Origin: an uncultured Clostridia bacterium
Lineage (GTDB): Bacteria > Bacillota > Clostridia > TANB77 > CAG-508
DNA: 21,562 nt
Reading direction: 5' to 3'
Assembly (NCBI GenBank): GCA_948517135.1
Contig: CAORJJ010000029.1
Coordinates: forward strand, 1 to 21,562
The notes beneath the pieces are model-generated. The model was not told where the DNA came from, did not search any database, and saw nothing but the letters and a program-made list of their open reading frames with translations. Below are positions 14,391 through 21,562 of the stretch, one piece after another. The translations under genes and the position numbers were made by a program. Within the stretch, counting starts at the first letter, position 1. Each line of letters starts with the position of its first letter.

Positions 14391-16044
14391 ATGAAAATAA
14401 CATTTTTAGGTGCAACAAAAACTGTAACAGGTTCAAACTTTTTAGTTGAGGCATCACGGAAAAAAGTTTTTAGTTGACTGTGGAATGTATCAAGGAAAAG
14501 TAACAGAAGAATTAGAAAATTCAGATCCATTTGCATTCAATGTTAATGAAATAGATTTTATGTTGTTAACACATGCTCACATAGATCACTCAGGAAGAAT
14601 TCCTAAATTATATAATGAAGGATTTAGAGGAAAAGTATATGCTACAAAAGCAACTTGTGATTTATGTGAAATAATGTTACCAGACAGTGGACATATACAA
14701 GAAATTGAAATTGGATGGAAAAATAAAAAGAGATTAAGAGAAGCTTTAGATCCACTTCCACCACTTTATACAGCAGAAGAAGCATATAAGTGTTTAGAAA
14801 TTTTCGAGCCAGTTCAATATGATGATATAGTCGAAATAGATGATAATATAAGTGTCAGATTTAATGATGCAGGACATATGCTAGGTTCTGCTATTATAGA
14901 AATTTGGGCAATTGAAAACGGAAAAACGACAAAAGCAGTATTTACAGGAGATTTAGGAAATAATGATTTACCATTATTAGATTCTCCAACAATGATAAGT
15001 AATGCAGATTATTTAATAATGGAATCAACATATGGAAATAGATTACATGTAAGAAATGATGAAAAAGCAAAAATGTTTTTGGATATAGTTTCTGAAACAT
15101 TAGATAATGGCGGAAGAGTTATAATTCCATCATTTGCAGTGGGAAGAACTCAAGAAATATTATATGAATTAGATAAATTGAAAGATGACTTAGGAAAAAA
15201 TGATCCAGAATTTGCTAGAAAATATGAGAAAATAATGAATGTACCAGTATATGTAGATAGTCCACTTGCAATTTCAGCAACAGAAGTATTTAAGAAGAAT
15301 ACAGATTTATTTGAAGATGAAATTCAAGAAAAAATTAAAAGAGGAGATAATCCTTTAGAATTTTCAGGACTACAATTTACACAAACAGCAGATGAATCTA
15401 AAGCATTAAATGAAGATTTTAGACCATCAATTATTTTATCTGCAAGTGGTATGTGTGAAGTTGGTAGAATTAAACATCATTTAAAACATAATTTATGGAA
15501 TCCAAATAGTACAATATTGTTTGTTGGTTATCAAGCACCAGGAACATTAGGTAGAAGTATTGTTGAAGGAGCTGAAAAGGTTAAAATATTTGGTGAGGAA
15601 ATTGCTGTAAATGCTAGAATAGAATATATTGAAGGTTATTCAGGTCATGCAGATCAAACTTGGCTTTTGAATTTTATATATTCATTTACAAATCCACCAA
15701 AGAATATATTTTTAGTACATGGAGAGCCAACTGGTCAAGAAGTTTTAAAACAAAAAATAGAAGAAACATCAGAATGTAAAGTTATAATTCCAGAATTTGG
15801 AAATACTTATGATTTAGTTGGAAATGAACCACAGTTATTATCAGAATCAAGAGAAATTACAGCATACAAGAAAGAATTTAAACGTTTAGATTTACTTGAA
15901 AGAATTGAAAGTTTGAAAGAAGATATTTCTGATTTTGAAAATATAATTATGAAAAAGAATATAGAAACACAAGATAATGACTTAAAAACATTAGAAGAGA
16001 GAGTAAAAGAAATACAAACTCAAATTCAAAACCTAATGAAATGA
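14391..16044 (+). CDS. Beta-CASP metallo-beta-lactamase-fold ribonuclease, frame broken near the N-terminus
   Basis: This belongs to the family of Ysh1/CPSF73-like nucleases that process RNA. The metal-binding THAHIDHS motif, GDLGNND, MESTYGN, FAVGRTQE, the beta-CASP LSASGMCEVGRIKHHL and the RMMBL-type GYSGHADQTW and FLVHGEP are all intact, and a short coiled coil is added at the end. The natural start is ATG at 14391 (GGAGGA 7 nt upstream), giving MKITFLGATKTVTGSNFLVE, but that frame stops at 14475 after 28 codons. The rest lies in the +1 frame. Dropping one base, best the C at 14457, restores EASGKKFLVDCGMYQG as in homologues and a protein of about 550 residues. A TTG at 14446 could start a 532-residue form, but it has no ribosome binding site and would lose the first beta strand. 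Either a recent mutation or a sequence error. Confidence 0.85.
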
Positions 16045-16120
16045 CCAAGTTTAGGACGTGAAATTTAGGGACGTATGAAAATTTTCGCGTATATGAAATT
16101 TTTTGTACGTCCCTAAATTT
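16042..16120. repeat. REP/REPIN-like palindrome without a gene
   Basis: The segment begins TGACCAAGTTTAGGACGT at the stop codon of the preceding gene. It continues with a perfect 15-bp inverted repeat (16061-16075 with 16106-16120, core AGGGACGT/ACGTCCCT) around a 30-nt loop. Its first half-site (TTTAGGACGT, 16050-16059) repeats the second (TTTAGGGACGT, 16064-16074) with one base missing. The same TGACCAA beginning and AGGGACGT core form the ends of the transposase element at 18036-18956. It ends 4 nt before the ribosome binding site of the GH15 gene, so it may also affect that gene's transcription or translation. Confidence 0.7.
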
Positions 16121-16136
16121 TACTAAGGAGAAAAAT

Positions 16137-18035
16137 ATGCAAACAAAATATTTGAATGAAGGATTAGTTGGAAATAAATATTTGAAAGCAAGTTTTACAA
16201 GAAAAGGAGAACTATTAAGATTATTATATGGATCAGCAGATTATAAACAATTTATAGATATATTTCATACTGGAATAAAAGTAAATGACTCAGCATTAAT
16301 TTATTTACATGATGATATAAATAATAGTTATTCACAAGAATATATCGAAAATACGAATATTTTAAAAACAGAGATTTATAATTCTTATTTCAAAGTAAGA
16401 ATTACTCAAACAGATTTTGTTCCAATAAATGAAAATGTTTTAATAAAGAAATATATTATAAAAAATGAGAATGAAATAGATCTTAATATCAATTTTTTAG
16501 CATATTCAAAAGCTTTAACTAATGTAAATAATGATACAAGTGGATACACCAAAAATGATGCATTAATACAATATAATCATGATTATTCTGTTTGTACATT
16601 TTCAAGAAAAGAAATTTATAGAACACAGGTAAATGGAGCAATAAATAATTTCCATACAGGGATAATAAATGGAAAAGATTATATTGGAATGTCTAGCGAT
16701 TCTGCAATAAATTATGATATGAATAGAATTGTTCCAGGAGAAGAAACAACAATTACATTATTTGTGTATGTAAATGAAAATTCAAAAATAGATGTTCTTA
16801 GAATTGATGATGAAATTGGAAGAATAAAGAATTTAGATGTTGAAGCTTTGGAAAGTGAAACAAAGAATTATTGGAATAACTATGTAAAACAGCATGATAC
16901 TTTAAATATAAATGATAGAAATGTAAGTGAAAAAGTAAAAGCTATTTATAATAGAAGTATTTTGCTTTTTGAACTATTGATAAATGAAAAAACAGGTGGA
17001 ATTTCAGCAGGTATTGAAGTTGATGAAAATAAAACAAAATGTGGAAGATATTCATATTGTTGGCCAAGAGATGCAGCTTTTATAACTGAGGCATTTGATG
17101 TTGTTGGAATGAGAGAATATGCGGATAAATTTTATTCTGAATTTTGTAAAATGACTCAATATGATAATGGAATGTGGGAACAACGTTTTTATACAGATGG
17201 AAACTTAGCACCTTCTTGGGGATATCAAATAGATGAAACTGCTAGTGTAGTGTTTGGAGCTTATGCTCATTACAAAACTACAAGAGATAAAATATTTTTA
17301 AAAGAAAATTTAGAAATGTTTGAAAAAGCTATTATGTTTTTAGAAAAATATATTGATGATATATTGCAAGATATAAATCAAATGGGATATAGTTATGATT
17401 TATGGGAAGAATTTGAAGGATATTCATTATATTCAATATCAGCAATATTTGCTGCTTTTAAATCAATGATAAAAATATATCAAGAAGTACAAGATTTATA
17501 TAATGATGATAATCAAAAAAATGAATATATATTAAATCAAATAGAAAAATTACAAAATAAATCAGAAGAAATAAAAAAATATTGTGATTCTACATTTTAT
17601 GATAATAACAGAAATTCATATGTTAGAAATATTATAGATAGAAGAATAGATATGAGTATTCTAGGAAGTATAGTTCCATTTGAAATGTTTTCTAAAGATG
17701 ATATTAGAGTACAAAATACGATAAATCAAATAAATAATACAATAAGAACTTATACTGGAGGTTATGTAAGATATGAAAATGATGGTTATATGGGTGGAAA
17801 AAATCCATGGCCTATTGTAACTTTATGGATATCATGGTATTATTTAGAAACTGGTGATATAGAAAAAGCGCTAGAATGTTTTAATTTTGTTGTAAATTCA
17901 TCATCAGAACATGGATTTTTAGGAGAACAAGTTGATAATGAAACTATGAAACCATGTTGGGTAATAGGCTTAACATGGAGTCATGCGATGTATATAATTA
18001 CAATACAAAAACTTATAGAAAGAGAATTGATATAA
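16137..18035 (+). CDS. GH15-family glucoamylase-type glycoside hydrolase
   Basis: The 632-residue protein has the two-part plan of bacterial GH15 enzymes: an N-terminal beta-sandwich (about 1-250) and a C-terminal (alpha/alpha)6 barrel. Barrel motifs are intact: RYSYCWPRD from R304 (substrate binding), QIDET from Q364, DLWEE with E424/E425 (catalytic acid region), NPWP followed by TLWISWYY, and LGEQVD with E597 (catalytic base). It should hydrolyse alpha-linked glucose oligomers; glucoamylase, isomaltase and trehalase activities all occur in this family and cannot be separated here. No signal peptide is seen, so it probably acts on cytoplasmic glycogen or imported oligosaccharides. ATG at 16137 follows AAGGAG by 6 nt. 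No other carbohydrate gene is nearby, and repeat elements lie on both sides. Confidence 0.88.
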   Translation: MQTKYLNEGLVGNKYLKASFTRKGELLRLLYGSADYKQFIDIFHTGIKVNDSALIYLHDDINNSYSQEYIENTNILKTEIYNSYFKVRITQTDFVPINENVLIKKYIIKNENEIDLNINFLAYSKALTNVNNDTSGYTKNDALIQYNHDYSVCTFSRKEIYRTQVNGAINNFHTGIINGKDYIGMSSDSAINYDMNRIVPGEETTITLFVYVNENSKIDVLRIDDEIGRIKNLDVEALESETKNYWNNYVKQHDTLNINDRNVSEKVKAIYNRSILLFELLINEKTGGISAGIEVDENKTKCGRYSYCWPRDAAFITEAFDVVGMREYADKFYSEFCKMTQYDNGMWEQRFYTDGNLAPSWGYQIDETASVVFGAYAHYKTTRDKIFLKENLEMFEKAIMFLEKYIDDILQDINQMGYSYDLWEEFEGYSLYSISAIFAAFKSMIKIYQEVQDLYNDDNQKNEYILNQIEKLQNKSEEIKKYCDSTFYDNNRNSYVRNIIDRRIDMSILGSIVPFEMFSKDDIRVQNTINQINNTIRTYTGGYVRYENDGYMGGKNPWPIVTLWISWYYLETGDIEKALECFNFVVNSSSEHGFLGEQVDNETMKPCWVIGLTWSHAMYIITIQKLIERELI

Positions 18036-18071
18036 TGACCAATTAGGGACGTTAGTTTTTGGACATTTTTG
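18036..18071 (+). repeat. Left 36-bp inverted repeat of the transposase element
   Basis: It is the exact reverse complement of 18921-18956. It begins with TGACCAA, contains TTAGGGACGTTAG and ends GGACATTTTTG. The hexamer TGACCA occurs again at 18070-18075, at the inner edge. Confidence 0.9.
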
Positions 18072-18095
18072 ACCAGAAAAATACGCATGTATAAG
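18069..18095 (+). promoter_or_regulatory. Weak candidate promoter of the transposase
   Basis: TTGACC (18069-18074) and TATAAG (18090-18095) are each one base from consensus, but the spacing of 15 nt is short. It would lie across the inner edge of the left repeat and drive the transposase about 30 nt downstream. Confidence 0.3.
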
Positions 18096-18131
18096 GGGCG
18101 CTGAGATTTAAAAGATGGAAGGAGAGATTCA

Positions 18132-18896
18132 GTGCCTAGACATTTTAGATTAGTTAGTAATACAAATATATATCACATTATGTTACGTGGTATTAATAAA
18201 CAAAAAATTTTTTTTGACAATAGTGACAGAAAAAAATTTCTAAAAACATTAATTCTTACAAAGGAAAAATACAACTATAAATTGTATGCATATTGTTTAA
18301 TGGACAATCATGTTCATTTACTGATTGGTGATTCAAAACATAAAATTTCAAATATAATTCAAAGTATAGGAATTACATATGCCTTATATTTTAACAAGAA
18401 ATACGAAAGAGTAGGACATTTATTTCAAAATAGATATAATAGTAAGTGTGTTGAAAATGAAAGTTATCTTTTAAATGTAATAAGGTATATACATAGAAAT
18501 CCAGAAAAAGCTAGTATGTGTTTAACTCAAGACTATGATTGGAGTAGCTTTAATGAATATTTCTGTAACTCTGATTTTATAGATTCTGAAATTATTTTGA
18601 ATTTATTTGATAAAGATTTATTTATTTCAAAAAGAAAATTCAAAGAATTCAATTTAACTTATGTAGAGGAATATAGCGATGAATTAGAATATGAATTTAT
18701 TAATAGATTTAGTGATGATGAGGCTAAAATCATTATAAAAAATGAACTTAATATATCGAATTTAAAAGAAATTTCTAGTTATAATATAAAAATTAGAAAT
18801 CAATATATTAAAGCAATAAAAAAGTTAAAGGGAATTTCTAAAAGTCAAATTTCCAGATTATTAAAATTAGATAGAAAAATAATTGAAAGGGCATAA
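18132..18896 (+). CDS. REP-associated tyrosine transposase (RAYT), Y1_Tnp/IS200-like
   Basis: This single-strand DNA transposase of the HUH superfamily has 254 residues. After the family start (MPRHFRLVSNTNIYHIMLRG) come the metal-binding HUH motif as HVH at 60-62 in NHVHLLI, the GHLFQNRY block at 95-102 and the catalytic tyrosine, most likely Y119 in RYIHRNP. All key residues are present, so it is probably active. A C-terminal tail ends with a helix-turn-helix-like stretch (KGISKSQISRLLKLDRK), seen in Firmicute RAYT-like proteins and a candidate for binding the repeat ends. The start is GTG at 18132, with AAGGAGAG about 7 nt upstream. It has no orfB/TnpB partner. RAYTs are usually single-copy and mobilise short REP/REPIN sequences rather than themselves, which fits the related palindrome upstream. 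Confidence 0.9.
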   Translation: MPRHFRLVSNTNIYHIMLRGINKQKIFFDNSDRKKFLKTLILTKEKYNYKLYAYCLMDNHVHLLIGDSKHKISNIIQSIGITYALYFNKKYERVGHLFQNRYNSKCVENESYLLNVIRYIHRNPEKASMCLTQDYDWSSFNEYFCNSDFIDSEIILNLFDKDLFISKRKFKEFNLTYVEEYSDELEYEFINRFSDDEAKIIIKNELNISNLKEISSYNIKIRNQYIKAIKKLKGISKSQISRLLKLDRKIIERA

Positions 18897-18916
18897 AAAC
18901 AACATCTGTATAAATA

Positions 18917-18932
18917 TGGACAAAAATGTCCA
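18917..18932 (+). repeat. Small subterminal hairpin at the right end of the element
   Basis: TGGACA, loop AAAA and TGTCCA form a perfect 6-bp stem overlapping the inner edge of the right inverted repeat. The left end has no matching hairpin at this place. Subterminal hairpins are typical recognition structures for Y1 transposases. Confidence 0.5.
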
Positions 18933-18956
18933 AAAACTAACGTCCCTAATTGGTCA
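18921..18956 (-). repeat. Right 36-bp inverted repeat of the transposase element
   Basis: It is the exact reverse complement of 18036-18071, ending CGTCCCTAATTGGTCA one base before the radA ribosome binding site (GAAAGG). Confidence 0.9.
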
Positions 18957-18970
18957 GAAAGGAATGTAAA

Positions 18971-20338
18971 ATGGCAAAAAAAACTACAACAGTATTTGTG
19001 TGTAATAACTGTGGATATGAGTCAGGTAAATGGCTTGGCAAATGTCCTGCTTGTAATGAATGGAATACATTTGTTGAAGAAAGAGCTATAACAGGTACTA
19101 AAGGAACTACAAAAGAAAAAAATAAACCTAAAGGTGAAATTGTAAAATTAAATGAAGTTGAGAAAAAAACTACTACAAGAATTGCAACTGGAGTTGCAGA
19201 ACTTGATAGAGTTCTAGGTGGTGGTTTTGTAAATGGTTCACTAACTCTTTTAGGAGGAGAACCTGGTATTGGAAAATCTACTTTAATACTTCAAATTTGT
19301 GATAATGTAAAGGTTGATGGAAAGATTTTATATGTTTCTGGTGAAGAGTCAGCTGAGCAAATAAAAATAAGAGCAGATAGACTTGGAATAAAAAATGATA
19401 ATTTACTATTTTTAGCAGAAACTGATATTGATAATGTAGAAGTTGCATTAGAAAATACAGGAAGCAAATTTGTTATTATAGATTCTGTTCAAACAATGTA
19501 TTCTGATGATATTACATCCGCACCTGGAAGTGTTAGTCAAGTAAGAGAAATTACTGCTAGAATAATGAAAATGTGTAAGCAAACTGGAATTACTACTATA
19601 ATAATTGGACATGTTACTAAAGATGGTAATATTGCAGGACCAAGAGTTTTAGAACATATGGTAGATACAGTTCTTTATTTAGAAGGAGAAAGATATTTTT
19701 CTTATAGAATTTTAAGAGGTGTAAAAAATAGATTTGGTTCAACAAATGAAATTGGAATGTTTGAAATGCAAAATGAAGGATTGGTTGAAATTACAAATCC
19801 ATCTCAACTATTAATTTCAGAAAGAGATGGAAATCCACCAGGTTCAGCAATTGTAGTTAGCCTAGAAGGTACACGTGCTTTAGTTATTGAACTTCAAGCG
19901 TTATCAACTCCAACTGTTTTTGGTATGCCAAGAAGAAATGCAAGTGGAATTGATTATAATAGATTAACACTACTTATGGCAGTTTTAGAAAAACGTGGTG
20001 GAATGAATTTAAGCTCACAAGATGTATATATAAATTTGGTTGGTGGTTTAAAAGTAAATGAGCCAGCATTAGATTTAGGAATAATACTTGCAACTGCATC
20101 AACATTTAAAAATATTAGTATTAAAGAAGATGTTGCAATAATTGGAGAAGTTGGTCTTACAGGAGAAGTAAGAAGTGTTAATATGATTGAAAAACGTATA
20201 AAAGAAGCAGAAAAATTAGGTTATAAAACATGTATAATTCCTGAAAGTAACAAAAAACTATTGAAAGAAAAATTTAAATTAGATATAATAGGTGTGAAAA
20301 ATATAAATGATGCCATGAAATGTGTTGGCATAAAATAA
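18971..20338 (+). CDS. radA: DNA repair protein RadA
   Basis: RadA (Sms) is a RecA-related ATPase that promotes branch migration and helicase loading in recombination. The 455-residue protein has the N-terminal zinc finger C11-NNC14 and C25-PAC28, the Walker A motif GEPGIGKST at 96-104, the RadA-specific KNRFG at 252-256, and the C-terminal Lon-protease-like domain (LSSQDVYINLVGG, PALDLGIILA) that lacks protease function. Length is normal. ATG at 18971 is preceded by GAAAGG; an earlier in-frame start at 18950 would lie inside the inverted repeat and add seven unrelated residues. The transposase element ends directly before the ribosome binding site, so the original promoter of radA may have been displaced. 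It is followed by the cyclophilin-like gene after 33 nt. Confidence 0.96.
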   Translation: MAKKTTTVFVCNNCGYESGKWLGKCPACNEWNTFVEERAITGTKGTTKEKNKPKGEIVKLNEVEKKTTTRIATGVAELDRVLGGGFVNGSLTLLGGEPGIGKSTLILQICDNVKVDGKILYVSGEESAEQIKIRADRLGIKNDNLLFLAETDIDNVEVALENTGSKFVIIDSVQTMYSDDITSAPGSVSQVREITARIMKMCKQTGITTIIIGHVTKDGNIAGPRVLEHMVDTVLYLEGERYFSYRILRGVKNRFGSTNEIGMFEMQNEGLVEITNPSQLLISERDGNPPGSAIVVSLEGTRALVIELQALSTPTVFGMPRRNASGIDYNRLTLLMAVLEKRGGMNLSSQDVYINLVGGLKVNEPALDLGIILATASTFKNISIKEDVAIIGEVGLTGEVRSVNMIEKRIKEAEKLGYKTCIIPESNKKLLKEKFKLDIIGVKNINDAMKCVGIK

Positions 20339-20371
20339 TGAGATTTTTAAGCAAAAGAAAGGTAGAAAAAT

Positions 20372-21196
20372 ATGAGTAAAAAAGTACAGTTTGTTATATG
20401 GGCAATAATATTAATTGCAGTTGTTGTATTACTAGGTGGGCTAGTATATAATGTAGTAAAAATGAATACAGAAGGAAATGTTCATCCAGAAGTTACATTT
20501 GAAATAAAGGATTATGGAAATGTAAAAATGGAATTATATCCAGAATATGCACCAAATACAGTTTCAAATTTTATAAGATTAGTTGAAAAAGGTTATTATA
20601 ATAATAAAGTAGTTTATGGAAAAGATGAAATATGCTTATATGTTGGAAGAAACTCAGAAGGTGAAATAGAAAATCCAAAAACAAGTTTAATATTTGATAA
20701 TGTAGAGTCAGGATCAGAATATGATTATGATTACACAATAAAAGGTGAATTTGCGGGAAATGGATTTAAACAAAATACTTTAATGCATGAAAAAGGTGTT
20801 GTATCTTTAATTAGAAATGATTATACACAATATGTTCAAACATTATCAGAAGAAAGTTATAATTCAGGAAATGCGCAATTAGGAATAATGATGGGTGAAA
20901 ATGCAAGTAATTTGAATGGAGCGTATGCTGCATTTGGAAAAGTTATAGAAGGAATGGATGTTTTAGAAAATATTTATAATAATGTAGAAATGAAACAAGC
21001 AGAAGCATCAGAAGGAACTGAAGATCATGTTACAGAAACAGAGCAAGTAGATATTACTTCATTTGCAAATTATCCAGTAATTTTAAATGTTACAGTTGAT
21101 AAACATGGAGTAAATTACAATGATCCACAAGTAGAAGAAGCATTTGATTATAGTTCATATTTATATAATCTAATGAGTTCATATTCTAACAATTAA
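20372..21196 (+). CDS. Membrane-anchored cyclophilin-like protein with divergent active site
   Basis: The 274-residue protein has one membrane segment at about residues 6-29, then an extracytoplasmic cyclophilin-type domain. It starts with VTFEIKDYGNVKMELYPEYA and NTVSNFIRLVEKGYY, as in cyclophilins, and ends with AAFGKVIEGMDVL. Cyclophilins catalyse proline cis-trans isomerisation and fold exported proteins. The catalytic FHR...GFMIQGG stretch is replaced by KVVYGKDEICLYVGRN, without the catalytic arginine in its usual place, and the GSQFFI block reads NAQLGIM. It may have low or no isomerase activity. The spacing to radA (33 nt, AAAGG at the ribosome binding site) suggests cotranscription. 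A terminator follows it. Confidence 0.85.
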   Translation: MSKKVQFVIWAIILIAVVVLLGGLVYNVVKMNTEGNVHPEVTFEIKDYGNVKMELYPEYAPNTVSNFIRLVEKGYYNNKVVYGKDEICLYVGRNSEGEIENPKTSLIFDNVESGSEYDYDYTIKGEFAGNGFKQNTLMHEKGVVSLIRNDYTQYVQTLSEESYNSGNAQLGIMMGENASNLNGAYAAFGKVIEGMDVLENIYNNVEMKQAEASEGTEDHVTETEQVDITSFANYPVILNVTVDKHGVNYNDPQVEEAFDYSSYLYNLMSSYSNN

Positions 21197-21228
21197 TTGC
21201 CAAAATATTAATAAAATAATACATTGAG

Positions 21229-21251
21229 GAGGCAAGATATTGCCTCTTTTT
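21229..21251 (+). terminator. Terminator of the radA-cyclophilin unit
   Basis: GAGGCAA (21229-21235), loop GATA and TTGCCTC (21240-21246) form a perfect 7-bp stem followed by TTTTT. Confidence 0.9.
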
Positions 21252-21266
21252 GATATATGAGGAAAT

Positions 21267-21562
21267 ATGAGAAAAAGAACAATAACAGTATATAATTTAA
21301 TATTAATTATAATTATTTTGTTTATATTTGGATTTATACTATATACATCACATAAAATTTTAAATAAAAAAGTTAGTTTAGAAAAATTTATTTATGATAT
21401 GGAATTAATCCAAGAAAATATAAATAAAGTAAGAAATGAATATACTAATTGGGAAAATTATAATGTAAATGAATCTGGAAATTTTTTAGAATATACTCAA
21501 AAACTAGGGTATGTAAATGCTAGTTCAGCTAGTAATATATACATAAAAGAATTCAATGAAAT
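21267..21562 (+). CDS. Small membrane-anchored protein, cut by the window end
   Basis: An open frame runs from ATG at 21267 to the last base without a stop (98 codons). It begins MRKRTITVYNLI, has a strongly hydrophobic segment at about residues 8-26, and continues as a charged helical region (YDMELIQENINKVRNEYTNW). It looks like a bitopic membrane protein with an extracytoplasmic or coiled-coil part. It has only a weak ribosome binding site (GAGGA at 21259-21263) and starts just after a terminator. An earlier ATG at 21257 is out of frame and stops after 12 codons. The function is not recognised. Confidence 0.65.
   Translation, partial: MRKRTITVYNLILIIIILFIFGFILYTSHKILNKKVSLEKFIYDMELIQENINKVRNEYTNWENYNVNESGNFLEYTQKLGYVNASSASNIYIKEFNE

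Larger units (their letters stand above)
18036..18956 (+). mobile_element. RAYT-type Y1 transposase element bounded by 36-bp inverted repeats
   Basis: The unit of 921 bp is bounded by perfect inverted repeats 18036-18071 and 18921-18956. Each starts from the outside with TGACCAATTAGGGACGTTAG. Inside is a single Y1 (HUH) transposase gene. The left end follows directly after the GH15 stop codon; the right end abuts the radA ribosome binding site. No target-site duplication is seen. Standard IS200/IS605 elements lack terminal inverted repeats, so this is better read as a REPIN-like palindrome with the RAYT gene in its loop. It shares its core with the gene-free palindrome at 16042-16120. Confidence 0.75.

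Noticed and set aside
14446..14448. TTG at 14446 as the true start of the beta-CASP nuclease
   Set aside because: No ribosome binding site precedes it, and a well-placed ATG with GGAGGA at 14391 encodes the expected family N-terminus in the neighbouring frame. A single-base frame break explains both.
14457..14466. Programmed frameshift at the run of six A's
   Set aside because: A-AAA-AAG is a known slippery form for -1 shifts, but here the upstream frame reads AAA-AAA and needs a +1 shift, and I see no stimulating hairpin. Not excluded as transcriptional slippage, but a plain one-base insertion or sequence error is simpler.
16061..16120. Rho-independent terminator after the nuclease gene
   Set aside because: The stem is long but the loop is 30 nt, and the bases after it (TACTAAGGAG) are not a T-run. 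The sequence similarity to the transposase ends explains it better.
18036..18075. TGACCA at 18036 and 18070 as target-site duplications
   Set aside because: Both are on the left side of the element; the right end carries the reverse complement TGGTCA, so they do not flank the insertion as direct repeats.
1..21562. tRNA, rRNA, CRISPR array, T-box or known riboswitch
   Set aside because: I looked for cloverleaf ends, spaced direct repeats and leader motifs and saw none. A covariance-model search would be needed to exclude small RNAs.

Overview
The window reads as a chromosome segment from a low-GC Gram-positive bacterium, most likely class Clostridia (Bacillota). The support is AT-rich codon use (my hand counts on sampled lines give roughly 17-28% G+C), strong GGAGG ribosome binding sites, some GTG and TTG starts, a SepF/DivIVA division module, a mutL-miaA pair and a small cysteine-rich protein of a kind common in spore formers. 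I cannot name a genus. Almost every gene is on the + strand; the one clear exception is a 43-residue cysteine-rich protein on the - strand.

Layout. 1-2110: a terminator of an upstream gene, an AT-only palindrome, then groES-groEL and its terminator. 2111-3070: an accessory patch with a promoter, a leader hairpin and a 154-residue exported-looking orphan whose base composition differs from its neighbours. It is followed by a bidirectional terminator that repeats the groEL terminator, and by the convergent cysteine-rich gene. 3069-7837: a mutL-miaA-membrane adaptor operon behind a good sigma-A-like promoter. 7913-8977: sepF-divIVA with its own promoter and terminator. 9020-10236: rsmD and a coiled-coil gene. 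10286-16044: ftsK/spoIIIE, an unrecognised 508-residue coiled-coil protein and a beta-CASP metallo-beta-lactamase-fold nuclease whose reading frame is broken near its N-terminus by one apparent extra base. 16042-18956: a cytoplasmic GH15 glucoamylase-type gene, then a Y1/RAYT tyrosine transposase gene. 18971-21562: radA, a membrane-anchored cyclophilin-like protein, a terminator, and the start of a small membrane protein cut by the window end.

Most genes are housekeeping: protein folding, mismatch repair, tRNA and rRNA modification, cell division and chromosome segregation, recombination. The most unusual structure is the repeat system around the transposase. The transposase gene sits in the loop of a perfect 36-bp inverted repeat (18036-18071 and 18921-18956). 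A smaller gene-free palindrome with the same AGGGACGT/ACGTCCCT core and the same TGACCAA beginning lies 2 kb upstream (16042-16120). Both begin at or directly after the stop codon of the preceding gene. This looks like a RAYT transposase with its REP/REPIN-like repeats, one copy carrying the gene and one copy empty.
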